Positions 34,528-43,428 of a stretch of 64,000 nucleotides of DNA are shown one piece after another. The notes below the pieces were generated by a model. It was not told where the DNA came from and ran no database searches. It saw nothing but the letters and a program-made list of their open reading frames with translations. How positions within the stretch are numbered: position 1 is the stretch's first letter; every line of letters starts with the position of its first letter. Where the stretch lies: contig NZ_BAABHD010000012.1 of the NCBI RefSeq assembly GCF_039541915.1, forward strand, positions 124,001 through 188,000, read 5' to 3'. The DNA comes from Nibrella saemangeumensis. Its GTDB lineage: Bacteria > Bacteroidota > Bacteroidia > Cytophagales > Spirosomataceae. A program made the position numbers and the translations under genes.

Positions 34528-36945
34528 CTACTGACCAGCACGCCGGGCCGACGATAGATGCTTCAGGTTGTAATCGATGCGCTCCCTATAGGCATTGGTA
34601 TTGGGCAGACTGTCGGCCTGCGTATCCATGCAAAGCTGCGCCCGCTTGGACAGAAACCATCCCAGCGGCACCAGATCCTGTTTCCGATCCAGATCGAACA
34701 GAATCAGCGTAGAGTCAACCTTGATCCGGGCCGAATCGGCAGGGACCGTCTGGTTGGCCGCCAGTTTCAGATACTGACGCGCTATGTTCAATTTGGAGCC
34801 AATATGCCGGTCCCAGGAGTGAAAAAACGCCAGCAGAGGAGTTTTAATCTCATACAGACCCTGAACTGGGGCAAGGGCCTCATCGTTTTCCTCAGAATTT
34901 TTGATCAGGATCAAATGGACCTCTACCTGCTTCAGCAGTTTCCGCAGCCGATTCGCTTTCAGAGAGTCCTTTTTAGTGTACACCCGATCAATGTAACGGG
35001 GAGCGTCGGATATACTGGTCAGGACTGCGATGGCCGTTTCCAGTCCTGAATTATCGATATACCCCCCGTCGACGATATTGAACCAGTCAGCGCGTTTGGC
35101 ATCATTCGCCTGCACGGTAGCCGGCGGGGTAACAACCGGAAAACGGGCGCTCATAAAGGCAGCCGTGCTGATGGGTATGTGCTTATGAATTTTATCCTGC
35201 AGGTCAATTACCTCCTGTCTGTTCACCCCCTGAAAGGCATCTCCCTGAATCAGCAGGTTAGACAATACCATTTTGGCGCCGTCCTCTACGCGGGTGCAGT
35301 TCATGAACATCGACGGCACCCGGTAAATATTCTCACCTTCCCAGACGCTCATAAAGGTACTATCCAGTGAATACCGCTCCCGCTCACCCGGTAAAAACCG
35401 GATGGCGCCATCAGCGTAGGCCCGGCTCAGCGCATCCTCGATGTATTTCGCCCGGTCGAACGCCCCAACACTGGCGGGTAATAGTTTCTGCACCATATCG
35501 GGCACCAGAAAGGCCATGGTCAGCGGGGACAGGTAATCCTGACTCAGTATTCCGGTTGCACTTTTGTAGATCGCACTATCCAGCCTGCGCTGTTCCTCTG
35601 CGGTCCGGATCCGCAAAGCCAACCGGCTATCGGCGTACAGCTTCGTATAAACAGCCGCCCCTACCGAACCGCCCGATACCGTACTCAGCGCATAGACCCG
35701 GTCATAGAAATGATCTACCCGCTTACTGAGTTGGCCCAGAATGGCCGCCGTCCAGTAAGCAGCCCGTAAGCCACCCCCCTCCGCAGCAATGATGTAGATG
35801 GGATACGTTTCCGTCCGTTCTCCGTTAGCCCTGGCGCTGTCTACCCACTGATTGATTGCTGCCTCCCGGTACTCAAGCCATTTGATAAAGTGATGCGGTA
35901 TGAATCGCTCTGCGGCTTTCTCTTTTAGAAAATAAGGCTTTCGAACCGTCTGGATCTGGTGGTTATTGGTATTCCAGAAAAAAAGGATAATGCCCAGCAT
36001 CAGAATGGTAATGGGTGCCTTGTACTGATGATCGAGCAACAGCAGGGCGTGCGCCAGAAATACCCACATGCTCATCGCCATGAACATGCCGGCCACTACG
36101 CCCACCGACCGCGAAAACCACAGGTTGACCGGAAACACGGTACATACGATGAACAGCAAAATACAGGTTAAGTACATCAGATAGATCAGCAACCGGTACC
36201 GGATACGCAATTGCCGGAACGTATGCTTGCGCAACGACAGGTAATCCTGCTTTTCCTCCTTTGGCACCTCAATTACACTGTCGCCGGCGGGTTCTTCGGT
36301 TACCTCCTCATCCTGCTCGTTCATAAACCGGGTATTCTGGTTTAAAATCAGAAAGTAAAGCGCAATGAGCACCAGCACGACCAGGATCTGCCTGCTACTG
36401 CCGGTATGACCGGATAAACCACCAATGAAGATAAAAAAGGGAAACAAACCGAGCAGGGGCGGAATCCACCGCATCAGGCCCTGTAGCGCGTGTTCCTGCG
36501 GCCTGGTAATATACACGCCATTATAGACCCGTTCTTTGATCTTCCCGATGTCGAAAAAGATAAACAGCATCCGGCAGCTGAACCAGACCGTCAGCGCAAA
36601 AAACAAGACGGCCGCGTGTGCCCCCACAGTCCAGCCAGGCCGTTCCCCTTCTGCGATTACGCTGAAAACATCCGTTGCCTGGTCCATCGACGACAGCGGC
36701 AGGTAAGTCAGAAAGAGCAACAGGATAATCAGCCAGAGGGTCTGCACCATCAGTATGGCAACCTTGAGATAAGGGTGCAGAAACAGGATGGTAAACAGCG
36801 TTTTGAACAGGTTCCCTAATTCCGCAACGAATGAGCGGGATAAAGGCATCTGCCAGCGATGAATATATTGGGTTTTCAGGTAATCGTATCCGTTAGCCAG
36901 CATTTTATACAGGCTTCGCGGCCGATCCGGCGCTGTATTTTCCAT
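34528..36945 (-). CDS. patatin-like phospholipase with N-terminal membrane domain
   Basis: An 805-residue protein. The first 350 residues contain about eight hydrophobic segments in pairs (for example LIILLLFLTYLPL, AAVLFFALTVWFSC, LLIYLMYLTCILLFIVCTVFP). The C-terminal part is a patatin lipase: oxyanion loop AAEGGGLRAAYW near 390, nucleophile Ser427 in VSGGSVGAAVY, and catalytic Asp in DGGYIDNSGLETA. It probably hydrolyses membrane lipids on the inner leaflet. It is convergent with the NuiA-like gene (28 bp) and begins upstream of the rplT terminator. Confidence 0.88.
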   Translation of the reverse strand: MENTAPDRPRSLYKMLANGYDYLKTQYIHRWQMPLSRSFVAELGNLFKTLFTILFLHPYLKVAILMVQTLWLIILLLFLTYLPLSSMDQATDVFSVIAEGERPGWTVGAHAAVLFFALTVWFSCRMLFIFFDIGKIKERVYNGVYITRPQEHALQGLMRWIPPLLGLFPFFIFIGGLSGHTGSSRQILVVLVLIALYFLILNQNTRFMNEQDEEVTEEPAGDSVIEVPKEEKQDYLSLRKHTFRQLRIRYRLLIYLMYLTCILLFIVCTVFPVNLWFSRSVGVVAGMFMAMSMWVFLAHALLLLDHQYKAPITILMLGIILFFWNTNNHQIQTVRKPYFLKEKAAERFIPHHFIKWLEYREAAINQWVDSARANGERTETYPIYIIAAEGGGLRAAYWTAAILGQLSKRVDHFYDRVYALSTVSGGSVGAAVYTKLYADSRLALRIRTAEEQRRLDSAIYKSATGILSQDYLSPLTMAFLVPDMVQKLLPASVGAFDRAKYIEDALSRAYADGAIRFLPGERERYSLDSTFMSVWEGENIYRVPSMFMNCTRVEDGAKMVLSNLLIQGDAFQGVNRQEVIDLQDKIHKHIPISTAAFMSARFPVVTPPATVQANDAKRADWFNIVDGGYIDNSGLETAIAVLTSISDAPRYIDRVYTKKDSLKANRLRKLLKQVEVHLILIKNSEENDEALAPVQGLYEIKTPLLAFFHSWDRHIGSKLNIARQYLKLAANQTVPADSARIKVDSTLILFDLDRKQDLVPLGWFLSKRAQLCMDTQADSLPNTNAYRERIDYNLKHLSSARRAGQ

Positions 36946-37053
36946 GGAGTTTTCAGGATAAGGGTTTCTGTATCAAATATATACCCGAAACGCATCAGAG
37001 AGTAGCGTATAAATACCTGTTCTTACCACCGGCACCGTAGCCGGAATGGATGG

Positions 37054-37087
37054 ACAACAAAAAACCCCAGCCAACTGACTGGGGTTT
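37054..37087 (-). terminator. terminator of the thrS-infC-rpmI-rplT operon
   Basis: On the - strand a 9-bp perfect stem (AAACCCCAG / CTGGGGTTT, 37087-37079 and 37070-37062) with an 8-nt loop runs straight into a T run. It lies 22 bp after the rplT stop. Confidence 0.9.
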
Positions 37088-37109
37088 CTAGCGCTGCCGG
37101 TAAGCCGGC

Positions 37110-37454
37110 TTATTTTACCTTTTCAACAACGGCGGCAAAGGCTGCCGGGTGGTTCATGGCCAGATCGGCCAGCACCTTACGGTTCAGTTCAATGCCTGAT
37201 TTATGAATAGCGCCCATCAGGGCAGAGTATGACAGACCGTTCTGGCGGGCACCCGCGTTAATACGCTGGATCCAGAGGGCGCGGAAATCCCGCTTCTTCT
37301 GACGCCGGTCACGGTAGGCATATACTAAAGCTTTCTCGACGGCATTCTTGGATACCGTCCAGACATTTTTACGCCGGCCGAAAAATCCTTTGGCCAGCTT
37401 CATGATTTTTTTCCGACGTGCGCGAGAGGCAACGTGATTGACGGAACGTGGCAT
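37110..37454 (-). CDS. rplT: 50S ribosomal protein L20
   Basis: L20 is an early-assembly protein of the large ribosomal subunit, binding 23S rRNA. The 114-residue sequence MPRSVNHVASRARRKKIMKLAKGFFGRRKNVW is the standard basic start, followed by AYRDRRQKKRDFRALWIQRINAGAR and LSYSALMGAIHKSGIELNRKVLADLA. It is the last gene of the infC-rpmI-rplT cluster. The 210-bp spacer to rpmI is long for this operon and holds a repeat element. Confidence 0.97.
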   Translation of the reverse strand: MPRSVNHVASRARRKKIMKLAKGFFGRRKNVWTVSKNAVEKALVYAYRDRRQKKRDFRALWIQRINAGARQNGLSYSALMGAIHKSGIELNRKVLADLAMNHPAAFAAVVEKVK

Positions 37455-37498
37455 ATTGTATTAAATTGTTTTTTGACGCTGGCGGCAGGTTTTTAGTC

Positions 37499-37526
37499 GG
37501 CAGTTCTCAGTTGGCAGTTCTCAGTT
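37499..37526. repeat. tandem GGCAGTTCTCAGTT repeat in the rpmI-rplT spacer
   Basis: Two exact adjacent copies of the 14-mer GGCAGTTCTCAGTT (37499-37512 and 37513-37526) are followed by degenerate copies (CTCAATTGGCAAC, TGCCTACTG twice, TGCCCACT twice) up to about 37600. The same GTTGGCAGTTCTCAG word forms the arms of the palindrome at 37917, so the two elements belong to one family. Confidence 0.75.
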
Positions 37527-37664
37527 CTCAATTGGCAACGGTGCCTACTGAATACTGTTCACTCTTTTTCTGCCTACTGTACCCTGCCCACTGCCCACTC
37601 TTTAATGGCCAGTTGTCGGGTGAAACTTAAAACCAGAACGCAGACGTTGCGTTCCTAGACGAAT

Positions 37665-37859
37665 TTAGATGGCCAGCATCGCCTTTACCCGGCGCTCGTT
37701 GGTAACATCTACCAGCGCAGTGTGAACCAGGTTCCGTTTCTGCTTGGTGGTCTTCTTCGTCAGAATGTGACTGTGGAAGGCGTGCTTCCGTTTGATTTTA
37801 CCGGTGCCAGTCAGCTTGAACCGCTTCTTGGCCCCTGAGTTAGTCTTTAACTTAGGCAT
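37665..37859 (-). CDS. rpmI: 50S ribosomal protein L35
   Basis: L35 is a small basic protein of the large ribosomal subunit. The 64 residues start MPKLKTNSGAKKRFKLTGTGKIKRKHAF and continue with HSHILTKKTTKQKRNL, as is standard. It lies between infC and rplT, the usual order, but is separated from each by a repeat element rather than a short gap. Confidence 0.96.
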   Translation of the reverse strand: MPKLKTNSGAKKRFKLTGTGKIKRKHAFHSHILTKKTTKQKRNLVHTALVDVTNERRVKAMLAI

Positions 37860-37916
37860 GACTGAATCCCTTAACGTGTTGAAAAAAGTAAAACAGGCCG
37901 CAAAGATAGGAAAAAA

Positions 37917-37981
37917 AGTTGGCAGTTCTCAGTCAGCCGTCAACGGAATTTGTCCTGACGGCTGACTGAGAACTGCCAACT
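37917..37981. repeat. 26-bp-arm palindrome in the infC-rpmI spacer
   Basis: Perfect 26-bp arms (37917-37942 and 37956-37981) enclose a 13-nt loop. The outer part of each arm reads AGTTGGCAGTTCTCAG, the word also present at 37499. It begins 7 bp after the infC stop on the - strand. In RNA it would make a very stable hairpin inside a polycistronic message, without a clear T run on the - strand, so it may protect or uncouple rather than terminate. Confidence 0.9.
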
Positions 37982-37987
37982 GGCTAC

Positions 37988-38539
37988 TTATTTCTTAACG
38001 ACCACCTTTGGGGCGATGAACATACTCATACGCTTCCCTTCCAGTTTGGGTTCGGCTTCGATCTTACCGTGCTCTTCCAGGCCTTTGGCAAACCGGTCGA
38101 GCAACTGGAACCCGCGCTCTTTGAAGACAATAGCCCGGCCCACAAACTGCACATAGGCTTTCACTTTGGCACCTTCTTTCAGGAAGCTGATGGCGTGCTT
38201 CAGTTTGAAATCAAAATCGTGGTCGTCGGTGTTCGGACCGAAACGGATTTCTTTGATAACAACTTTCTGCGCCTTCGCCTTAATTTCTTTCTGCTTCTTC
38301 TTCTGTTCGTACTTGAACTTGGAGTAATCGACGATGCGACAAACGGGAGGGACAGCGTTGGGAGAAATTTCTACTAAGTCGAGGTTCTGCGCCTGAGCCA
38401 AAGCCCGGGCCTGCTGTATATCGTAAATACCTTGTTCTACATTCTCACCAACAACCCGAACCTGGCGGGCCTGGATACGTTCGTTAATCTTGTAAGGTTC
38501 TTCAACCACGCGCCGGGGTGGTCTGCGCTGTAATGCCAT
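37988..38539 (-). CDS. infC: translation initiation factor IF-3
   Basis: IF-3 binds the 30S subunit and checks initiator tRNA and start-codon choice. The 183-residue protein has the N-terminal domain (YKINERIQARQVRVVGENVEQGIYDIQQA, then LVEISPNAVPPVCRIVDYSKFKYEQ) and the C-terminal domain (VKAYVQFVGRAIVFKERGFQLLDRF). Start is ATG at 38539, not the rare codon used for autoregulation in E. coli. It follows thrS and precedes rpmI, the conserved order. Confidence 0.96.
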   Translation of the reverse strand: MALQRRPPRRVVEEPYKINERIQARQVRVVGENVEQGIYDIQQARALAQAQNLDLVEISPNAVPPVCRIVDYSKFKYEQKKKQKEIKAKAQKVVIKEIRFGPNTDDHDFDFKLKHAISFLKEGAKVKAYVQFVGRAIVFKERGFQLLDRFAKGLEEHGKIEAEPKLEGKRMSMFIAPKVVVKK

Positions 38540-38644
38540 AGAGTGTGTTTAGCGTTTCAAAAACGAAAATTTGTTCAAATAACGTAAGGGGTTACCAAAA
38601 GTTTCGGGAATCTAAAAAAAATGCTGATACTCTGCAATATATAC

Positions 38645-38719
38645 GTTTAACGATTGAGGTTTAACGGTCGAAGTTTACAAAGCTAATCCACCTTAAACGT
38701 TAAACCTCAATCGTTAAAC
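38645..38719. repeat. 22-bp-arm palindrome overlapping the thrS stop codon
   Basis: Perfect 22-bp arms (38645-38666 and 38698-38719) surround 31 nt. The right arm includes the last Val codon and the TAA stop of thrS. The left arm starts a 14-bp period: GTTTAACGATTGAG, GTTTAACGGTCGAA, then a partial GTTTACAAAG. It occupies the thrS-infC spacer together with about 100 bp of plain sequence. Confidence 0.88.
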
Positions 38720-40660
38720 TAATAATTTAACCTCTTCCTGGAATAACTGCACGAACTCCGGAATGCTCATAGCGCCTAAATCGCCCTGGCCTTTCCGGCG
38801 GACGGATACTTTGCCTTCGGCCTGCTCTTTCTCGCCCACGATGAGCATAAACGGCACTTTGGTGACCTCCGCATCCCGGATTTTTCGGCCAATCTTTTCA
38901 TCGCGGTGATCCACAAACCCCCGGATGTCGGTTTCCTGCAGGCTGAAGAACACTTCGTTGGCGTATTCTTCGTACTTCTCCGAAATCGGCAATATAGCTA
39001 CCTGATCGGGCGATAACCAGAGCGGAAAATTGCCGGCTGAATTTTCGATCAGGATGGCTATGAATCGCTCCAGGGAGCCGAACGGTGCCCGGTGAATCAT
39101 TACCGGCCGGTACTTCTGATTATCAGAGCCGGTGTATTCCAGCTGAAAGCGCTCCGGCAACTGGTAATCTACCTGAATAGTGCCTAACTGCCACTTCCGG
39201 CCGAGCGCATCCTTCACCATAAAGTCGAGCTTTGGTCCGTAAAAGGCGGCTTCGCCCAGTTCAGTCACAGTGCGCAGTCCCCGCTCAGCAGCGGCTTCTA
39301 CAATGGCGGATTCCGCTTTTTCCCAGGCTTCGTCGCCCCCGATATACTTCTGCTTGTTCTCCGGATCACGCAGCGAAATCTGGGCGCTGAAGTCCTCAAA
39401 ACCCAGTGATCTGAATACGTACAGCACCAGGTCAATTACCTTGATAAACTCTTCCTTTACCTGGTCGGGCCGGCAGAAGATGTGAGCATCGTCCTGGGTA
39501 AAGCCGCGCACCCTGGTCAGGCCGTGCAATTCACCACTCTGCTCGTAGCGGTAAACGGTACCGAACTCAGCCAGCCGCAAGGGCAGGTCGCGGTACGAGC
39601 GTGGCTTGGTTTTATAAATCTCGCAGTGGTGCGGACAGTTCATGGGCTTCAGCAGAAACTCCTCGTTCTCGTCGGGGGTATGAATCGGCTGAAACGAGTC
39701 TTTACCGTACTTCTCCCAGTGCCCCGAGGTTACGTAGAGCTGCTTACTGCCGATATGCGGAGTTACCACCGGTGAGTAACCAGCCCGGATCTGCGCCTTA
39801 CGCAGGAAATTCTCCAGCCGCTCGCGCAGCAGCGTCCCTTTTGGTAGCCAGAGCGGCAGCCCCTGCCCTACTTTCTCCGAAAAGGCAAACAGTTCGAGTT
39901 CCTTACCCAGCTTGCGGTGGTCGCGTTTTTTGGCTTCCTCCAGCAAGTACAGGTACTCATCCAGTTCCTTCTGCTTCGGGAACGTAATGGCGTAGATGCG
40001 GGTCAGCATCTTGTTTTTTTCGTCACCCCGCCAGTACGCACCGGCTACGTTCATGACCTTGGCGGCCTTGATAAAGCCGGTGTTCGGGATGTGTGGTCCC
40101 CGGCACAGGTCGGTGAAGTTACCCTGCGAATAAAAGGTAATGGTACCGTCTTCCAAGTCTTTCAGCAAGTCAATCTTGTATGGGTCACCTTTTTCTTCAA
40201 AGTAGGCAATAGCCTCGGCTTTCGGCACCGGCTTACGGGCGTATTCGCTCTTCTGCCGGGCCAGTTCCAGCATTTTGTCTTCCACCTTTTTGAAGTCGTC
40301 CTGCGAGAAATGCTGGCCGTTCAGGTCGACGTCGTAGTAGAAGCCATTTTCGATGGGAGGGCCGATGCCAAATTTCACACCAGGATACAGGCTTTCGAGC
40401 GCTTCGGCCAGCAGGTGAGCGGAGGAGTGCCAGAACGTGGATTTCCCTTCGGTATCGTTCCAGGTCAGCAATTGCACCGTCGCATCGGTATCGATTGGGC
40501 GGGTGGCATCCTGCACCACGCCGTTTACTTTAGCGGCCAGCACGTTCCGCGCCAACCCTTCACTGATGCTGGTGGCAATGGCCAAACTACTACTGCCGCT
40601 GGGGTACTCCCGAACGCTCCCATCCGGCAGCATTACCCGAATCATGTCCTGTTCACTCAT
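38714..40660 (-). CDS. thrS: threonyl-tRNA synthetase
   Basis: ThrRS charges tRNA-Thr using ATP. The 648-residue protein has the TGS domain (MIRVMLPDGSVREYPSG...), the editing domain (HSSAHLLAEALESLYPG with its zinc-type His residues, about 78-94), the class II core with KPMNCPHHCEIYKT (zinc Cys and His, about 338-351) and RVRGFTQDDAHIFC. The anticodon-binding domain follows LSPDQVAILPISEKYEEYA. It heads the translation operon. Its stop lies in a palindrome arm. Confidence 0.96.
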   Translation of the reverse strand: MSEQDMIRVMLPDGSVREYPSGSSSLAIATSISEGLARNVLAAKVNGVVQDATRPIDTDATVQLLTWNDTEGKSTFWHSSAHLLAEALESLYPGVKFGIGPPIENGFYYDVDLNGQHFSQDDFKKVEDKMLELARQKSEYARKPVPKAEAIAYFEEKGDPYKIDLLKDLEDGTITFYSQGNFTDLCRGPHIPNTGFIKAAKVMNVAGAYWRGDEKNKMLTRIYAITFPKQKELDEYLYLLEEAKKRDHRKLGKELELFAFSEKVGQGLPLWLPKGTLLRERLENFLRKAQIRAGYSPVVTPHIGSKQLYVTSGHWEKYGKDSFQPIHTPDENEEFLLKPMNCPHHCEIYKTKPRSYRDLPLRLAEFGTVYRYEQSGELHGLTRVRGFTQDDAHIFCRPDQVKEEFIKVIDLVLYVFRSLGFEDFSAQISLRDPENKQKYIGGDEAWEKAESAIVEAAAERGLRTVTELGEAAFYGPKLDFMVKDALGRKWQLGTIQVDYQLPERFQLEYTGSDNQKYRPVMIHRAPFGSLERFIAILIENSAGNFPLWLSPDQVAILPISEKYEEYANEVFFSLQETDIRGFVDHRDEKIGRKIRDAEVTKVPFMLIVGEKEQAEGKVSVRRKGQGDLGAMSIPEFVQLFQEEVKLLV

Positions 40661-40764
40661 CTTTCTTTTCTTACGGAAATTAGGTTGTTATTCGCTATTC
40701 CGACCTGCCTAACAGTGTTAGATCAGATACGGAACCATATTTTCTGCGGTTGGCAGGGTTTTAG

Positions 40765-41967
40765 TTATTTATTAGGTCCGATCGTTTTCAGCGTCCGGAG
40801 GGAGTCTCCGCCCGTCGACAGCCTGGTTTTCGGCTGGATGGTCGAAATCCGCACCCGCGCTGTATCCAGCACCGGCGCCGACGGCTGCTGGTCAGACTCG
40901 GTAACCACCGACCGGTCAAGCATGTAGCTGTCGTAAAGCCGTCCTGACTTCCGGCGCTGCACCCGCCAGATACCAACCTGTGCCTCCTGATCCAGGTTGT
41001 TCAGCCTGATTGCTATATTATAAGAAGCCAGCGCAGCATCCAGTTGACCGGTCTGTTCGAGGCTGTGACCGATAAAATAATCGACCCGTGGGTATTGGGG
41101 CTTCAACTGCTGCACCCGCTGGAAATTCGTCAGCGCCAGTGGATAGTTTCTCAGGTAATGATACACCAGCCCGGCCTGAAAATACGCCTGAAACATGTTA
41201 GGCTGCAGGGCAGCCGCCCGCTGGTATGAAACCAATGCGCTGTCGAGCCCGCCCATGTTGTGAAAAATCAGCCCCCGGCGATAATGAAGCTGGGGATTTT
41301 CGGGAAAATACACCAGCCCCTGCTCATTATACCGCAGTGCCGTATTCAGATCACCTTTTACCCGGTATACCGACGCCAGTTGGTTGTACGTCTCCAGGTA
41401 ACGGGGTTTCAGCTTCAGCGACTGCTGATACTGTTTCAGGGCCAGCGTGGTATCGCCCTGCTTGGCGGCCATCAGCCCGGCAAAATAATACGCTTCTCCC
41501 TCGTAAGGGGCCATCTGCAGCGCTTTGGTAATGTATAGCTGCGCCCTCTCAAACTGGTTCTGCTGTTGCAGCAGATCACCGAGCAGGGTATACATCGCCG
41601 GGGTATCCACCCCGAGAATTTCGGCCCGCTGGGCGCTCTCAAACGCTTTGCCCGGTTGCTGCAGCGCCCGGAGTACCTGAGCCCGCACCAGGTAATACGA
41701 GCCGACATTACCGTTCCGGCTGATGGCTTCGTCGATATCCTCCAGCGCTTCCTGCACCTTTCCCATCGACAGGTACAGCGCAGCGCGCTTGGCATAGGCC
41801 GATGCCGGCGATGACTGATTGATCGCCCGCGTCAGCGCCACCAGCGTCGCCCGGTTGCGGCTGGTATCGCCCGGTTCGGGAATTTCCGGAATACGCGCCT
41901 GCCGGCGGTCTTCACTACCGCAGCTCAGCAGGAGCCAGCAAAAACAGATAAATAACGCAATGCGCAT
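40765..41967 (-). CDS. TPR-repeat lipoprotein
   Basis: A 400-residue lipoprotein (MRIALFICFCWLLLSC, lipobox Cys16) carrying about eight TPR units from 45 to 335 (ASAYAKRAALYLSMGKVQEALEDIDEAI, GEAYYFAGLMAAKQGDTTLALKQYQQSL, PQLHYRRGLIFHNMGGLDSALVSY). A basic C-terminal tail has no repeats. It resembles the lipoprotein at 4956 in design. The start at 41967 is preferred over 41988 since it begins the signal peptide. Upstream the methyltransferase gene ends 30 bp away on the same strand. Confidence 0.85.
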   Translation of the reverse strand: MRIALFICFCWLLLSCGSEDRRQARIPEIPEPGDTSRNRATLVALTRAINQSSPASAYAKRAALYLSMGKVQEALEDIDEAISRNGNVGSYYLVRAQVLRALQQPGKAFESAQRAEILGVDTPAMYTLLGDLLQQQNQFERAQLYITKALQMAPYEGEAYYFAGLMAAKQGDTTLALKQYQQSLKLKPRYLETYNQLASVYRVKGDLNTALRYNEQGLVYFPENPQLHYRRGLIFHNMGGLDSALVSYQRAAALQPNMFQAYFQAGLVYHYLRNYPLALTNFQRVQQLKPQYPRVDYFIGHSLEQTGQLDAALASYNIAIRLNNLDQEAQVGIWRVQRRKSGRLYDSYMLDRSVVTESDQQPSAPVLDTARVRISTIQPKTRLSTGGDSLRTLKTIGPNK

Positions 41968-41997
41968 GCACAACCAGTTTCGGGACAAAGATACGGC

Positions 41998-42888
41998 TTA
42001 CTGCGAAGAAAACCGATAAAATACCCCCAACGGCAACCGCTTCTGCTGCCGGTCATCCAGATACAGCTCCCCCCACTCGGCATTGGACGGCTGCCCGAAG
42101 CATTGCCGCATCAGATTGTCCAGAATCAGGGCCGAAAAACCCAGCGAATACAGGTTGATAATGAAGAAAAAATGCTCCCGGTCCAGCAGCGCCACGCAGG
42201 TCTTCAACAAGTCGTTCAAATGCTCTTCCAGCACCCACTTTTCGCCATCGGGACCACGACCATAGGCGGGTGGGTCTAGTATCAATCCGTGGTAGGTATT
42301 GCCCCGGCGCTCTTCCCGGCGCACAAATTTGACGGCATCTTCGACCACCCACCGGATGTTATCGAGCCGGCTGGCTTCCATGTTCTCCCGCGACCAGCTG
42401 ATGACCTGCCGCACCGCATCTACATGCGTGACATCGGCACCGCCCTGCCGTGCCGCCAGCGAAGCCCCGCCGGTATAGGCAAATAAGTTGAGCACTTTCG
42501 GCCGCTCGACGGGTAACGCTTTCACTTTATTGTAGATATAGGTCCAGTTAACGGCCTGCTCCGGAAAAATACCAACGTGCTTAAACGACGAGAGCGCTAG
42601 TTTGAACCGCAGCGACAAGCCTGCCTGCTGGAAGTCGATCAGCCACGGATCGCGCAGGCCGGGTTTCTTCAGCCACTCACCCCGCTCCGGCGACTGTTTA
42701 TCGCGCCGGAAGGTAGCGTGTGCCTGCCGTTCCCAATCGGCGTCGGGCAGTGACTTATCCCATATCGCCTGTGGTTCTGGCCGGGCCAGCACGTACGCAC
42801 CGAACCGCTCAAGCTTTTCGAAGTTACCAGAGTCAATCAACTCATATTCCGGCCAGCCCGCCGGAGTTAACAATTGCAAATCTGCCAT
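41998..42888 (-). CDS. class I SAM-dependent methyltransferase, RlmI/RlmK-like
   Basis: A 296-residue methyltransferase. The SAM-binding motif VLNLFAYTGGASLAARQGGADVTHVDAV (about 137-165) and the catalytic-site motif LILDPPAYGRGPDGEKW (about 207-223) match RNA methyltransferases such as RlmI and the C-terminal half of RlmL/RlmK. The N-terminal PUA domain of RlmI is absent, replaced by ELIDSGNFEKLERFGAYVLARPEPQAIW. Ribosomal RNA is the probable substrate, but the modified base cannot be named. Confidence 0.85.
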   Translation of the reverse strand: MADLQLLTPAGWPEYELIDSGNFEKLERFGAYVLARPEPQAIWDKSLPDADWERQAHATFRRDKQSPERGEWLKKPGLRDPWLIDFQQAGLSLRFKLALSSFKHVGIFPEQAVNWTYIYNKVKALPVERPKVLNLFAYTGGASLAARQGGADVTHVDAVRQVISWSRENMEASRLDNIRWVVEDAVKFVRREERRGNTYHGLILDPPAYGRGPDGEKWVLEEHLNDLLKTCVALLDREHFFFIINLYSLGFSALILDNLMRQCFGQPSNAEWGELYLDDRQQKRLPLGVFYRFSSQ

Positions 42889-42944
42889 GCATGGATAACA
42901 AAAAGGGGTTCCCGACCAGGCGAAAAACTTGGTATTAGGGGTAA

Positions 42945-43364
42945 TCAGGCAACGGGCTGCTGCGCCATCGCCAGTATTAATTCAAATTCATCGGGCCGCA
43001 CCGGCATCACCGACAGCCGCGACTGCCGCAGCAGCGCCATGTGCCCCAACAACGGCTCGGCTTTCAGTTGGGCCAGCGTCACGGGCTTGTCTAACGCCAT
43101 CACCGGCTCCAGTTCAACCACCACCCAGCGCGGATCATCCGGAACCGTTGGGTCAGGGTATGCCTCCCGCACTACGATAGCCAAACCGACTACGGCCTGT
43201 TTGGTAACGCTATGATAAAACAAGACCTGATCGCCCGTTTGCATAGCTTTCAGGTTGTTGCGAGCCTGATAATTGCGTACGCCATCCCACACGGCTTTTC
43301 CTTCCCTGACGAACCGGTCCCAGGAGTAGGTATCCGGCTCCGATTTGACTAACCAGTAATTCAT
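42945..43364 (-). CDS. EVE domain protein
   Basis: A 139-residue single EVE domain: MNYWLVKSEPDTYSWDRF, WDGVRNYQARNNLKAM, GDQVLFYHS and YPDPTVPDDPRWVVVELEPV. EVE domains are related to YTH and PUA folds and are believed to bind modified bases in DNA or RNA. Close relatives of this form are common single-domain proteins of unknown role. No restriction or modification gene is adjacent. It lies upstream of the methyltransferase on the same strand. Confidence 0.9.
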   Translation of the reverse strand: MNYWLVKSEPDTYSWDRFVREGKAVWDGVRNYQARNNLKAMQTGDQVLFYHSVTKQAVVGLAIVVREAYPDPTVPDDPRWVVVELEPVMALDKPVTLAQLKAEPLLGHMALLRQSRLSVMPVRPDEFELILAMAQQPVA

Positions 43365-43375
43365 GCCGCAAAAGT

Positions 43376-43402
43376 AAAAAGCCCGGTATTACCCCAGGCT
43401 CT
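43376..43402 (-). terminator. terminator of the DinB-like gene
   Basis: On the - strand AGCCTGG and CCGGGCT (43400-43394 and 43386-43380) pair over 7 bp with one G-T, with a 7-nt loop, followed by a T run. It lies 27 bp after the DinB-like gene stop. Confidence 0.7.
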
Positions 43403-43428
43403 TTACGTAAAGATTTATAGAATACCGC

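Noticed and set aside
39917..40927. Open frame of 336 codons on the + strand over thrS
   Set aside because: Antisense to threonyl-tRNA synthetase, whose motifs are complete.
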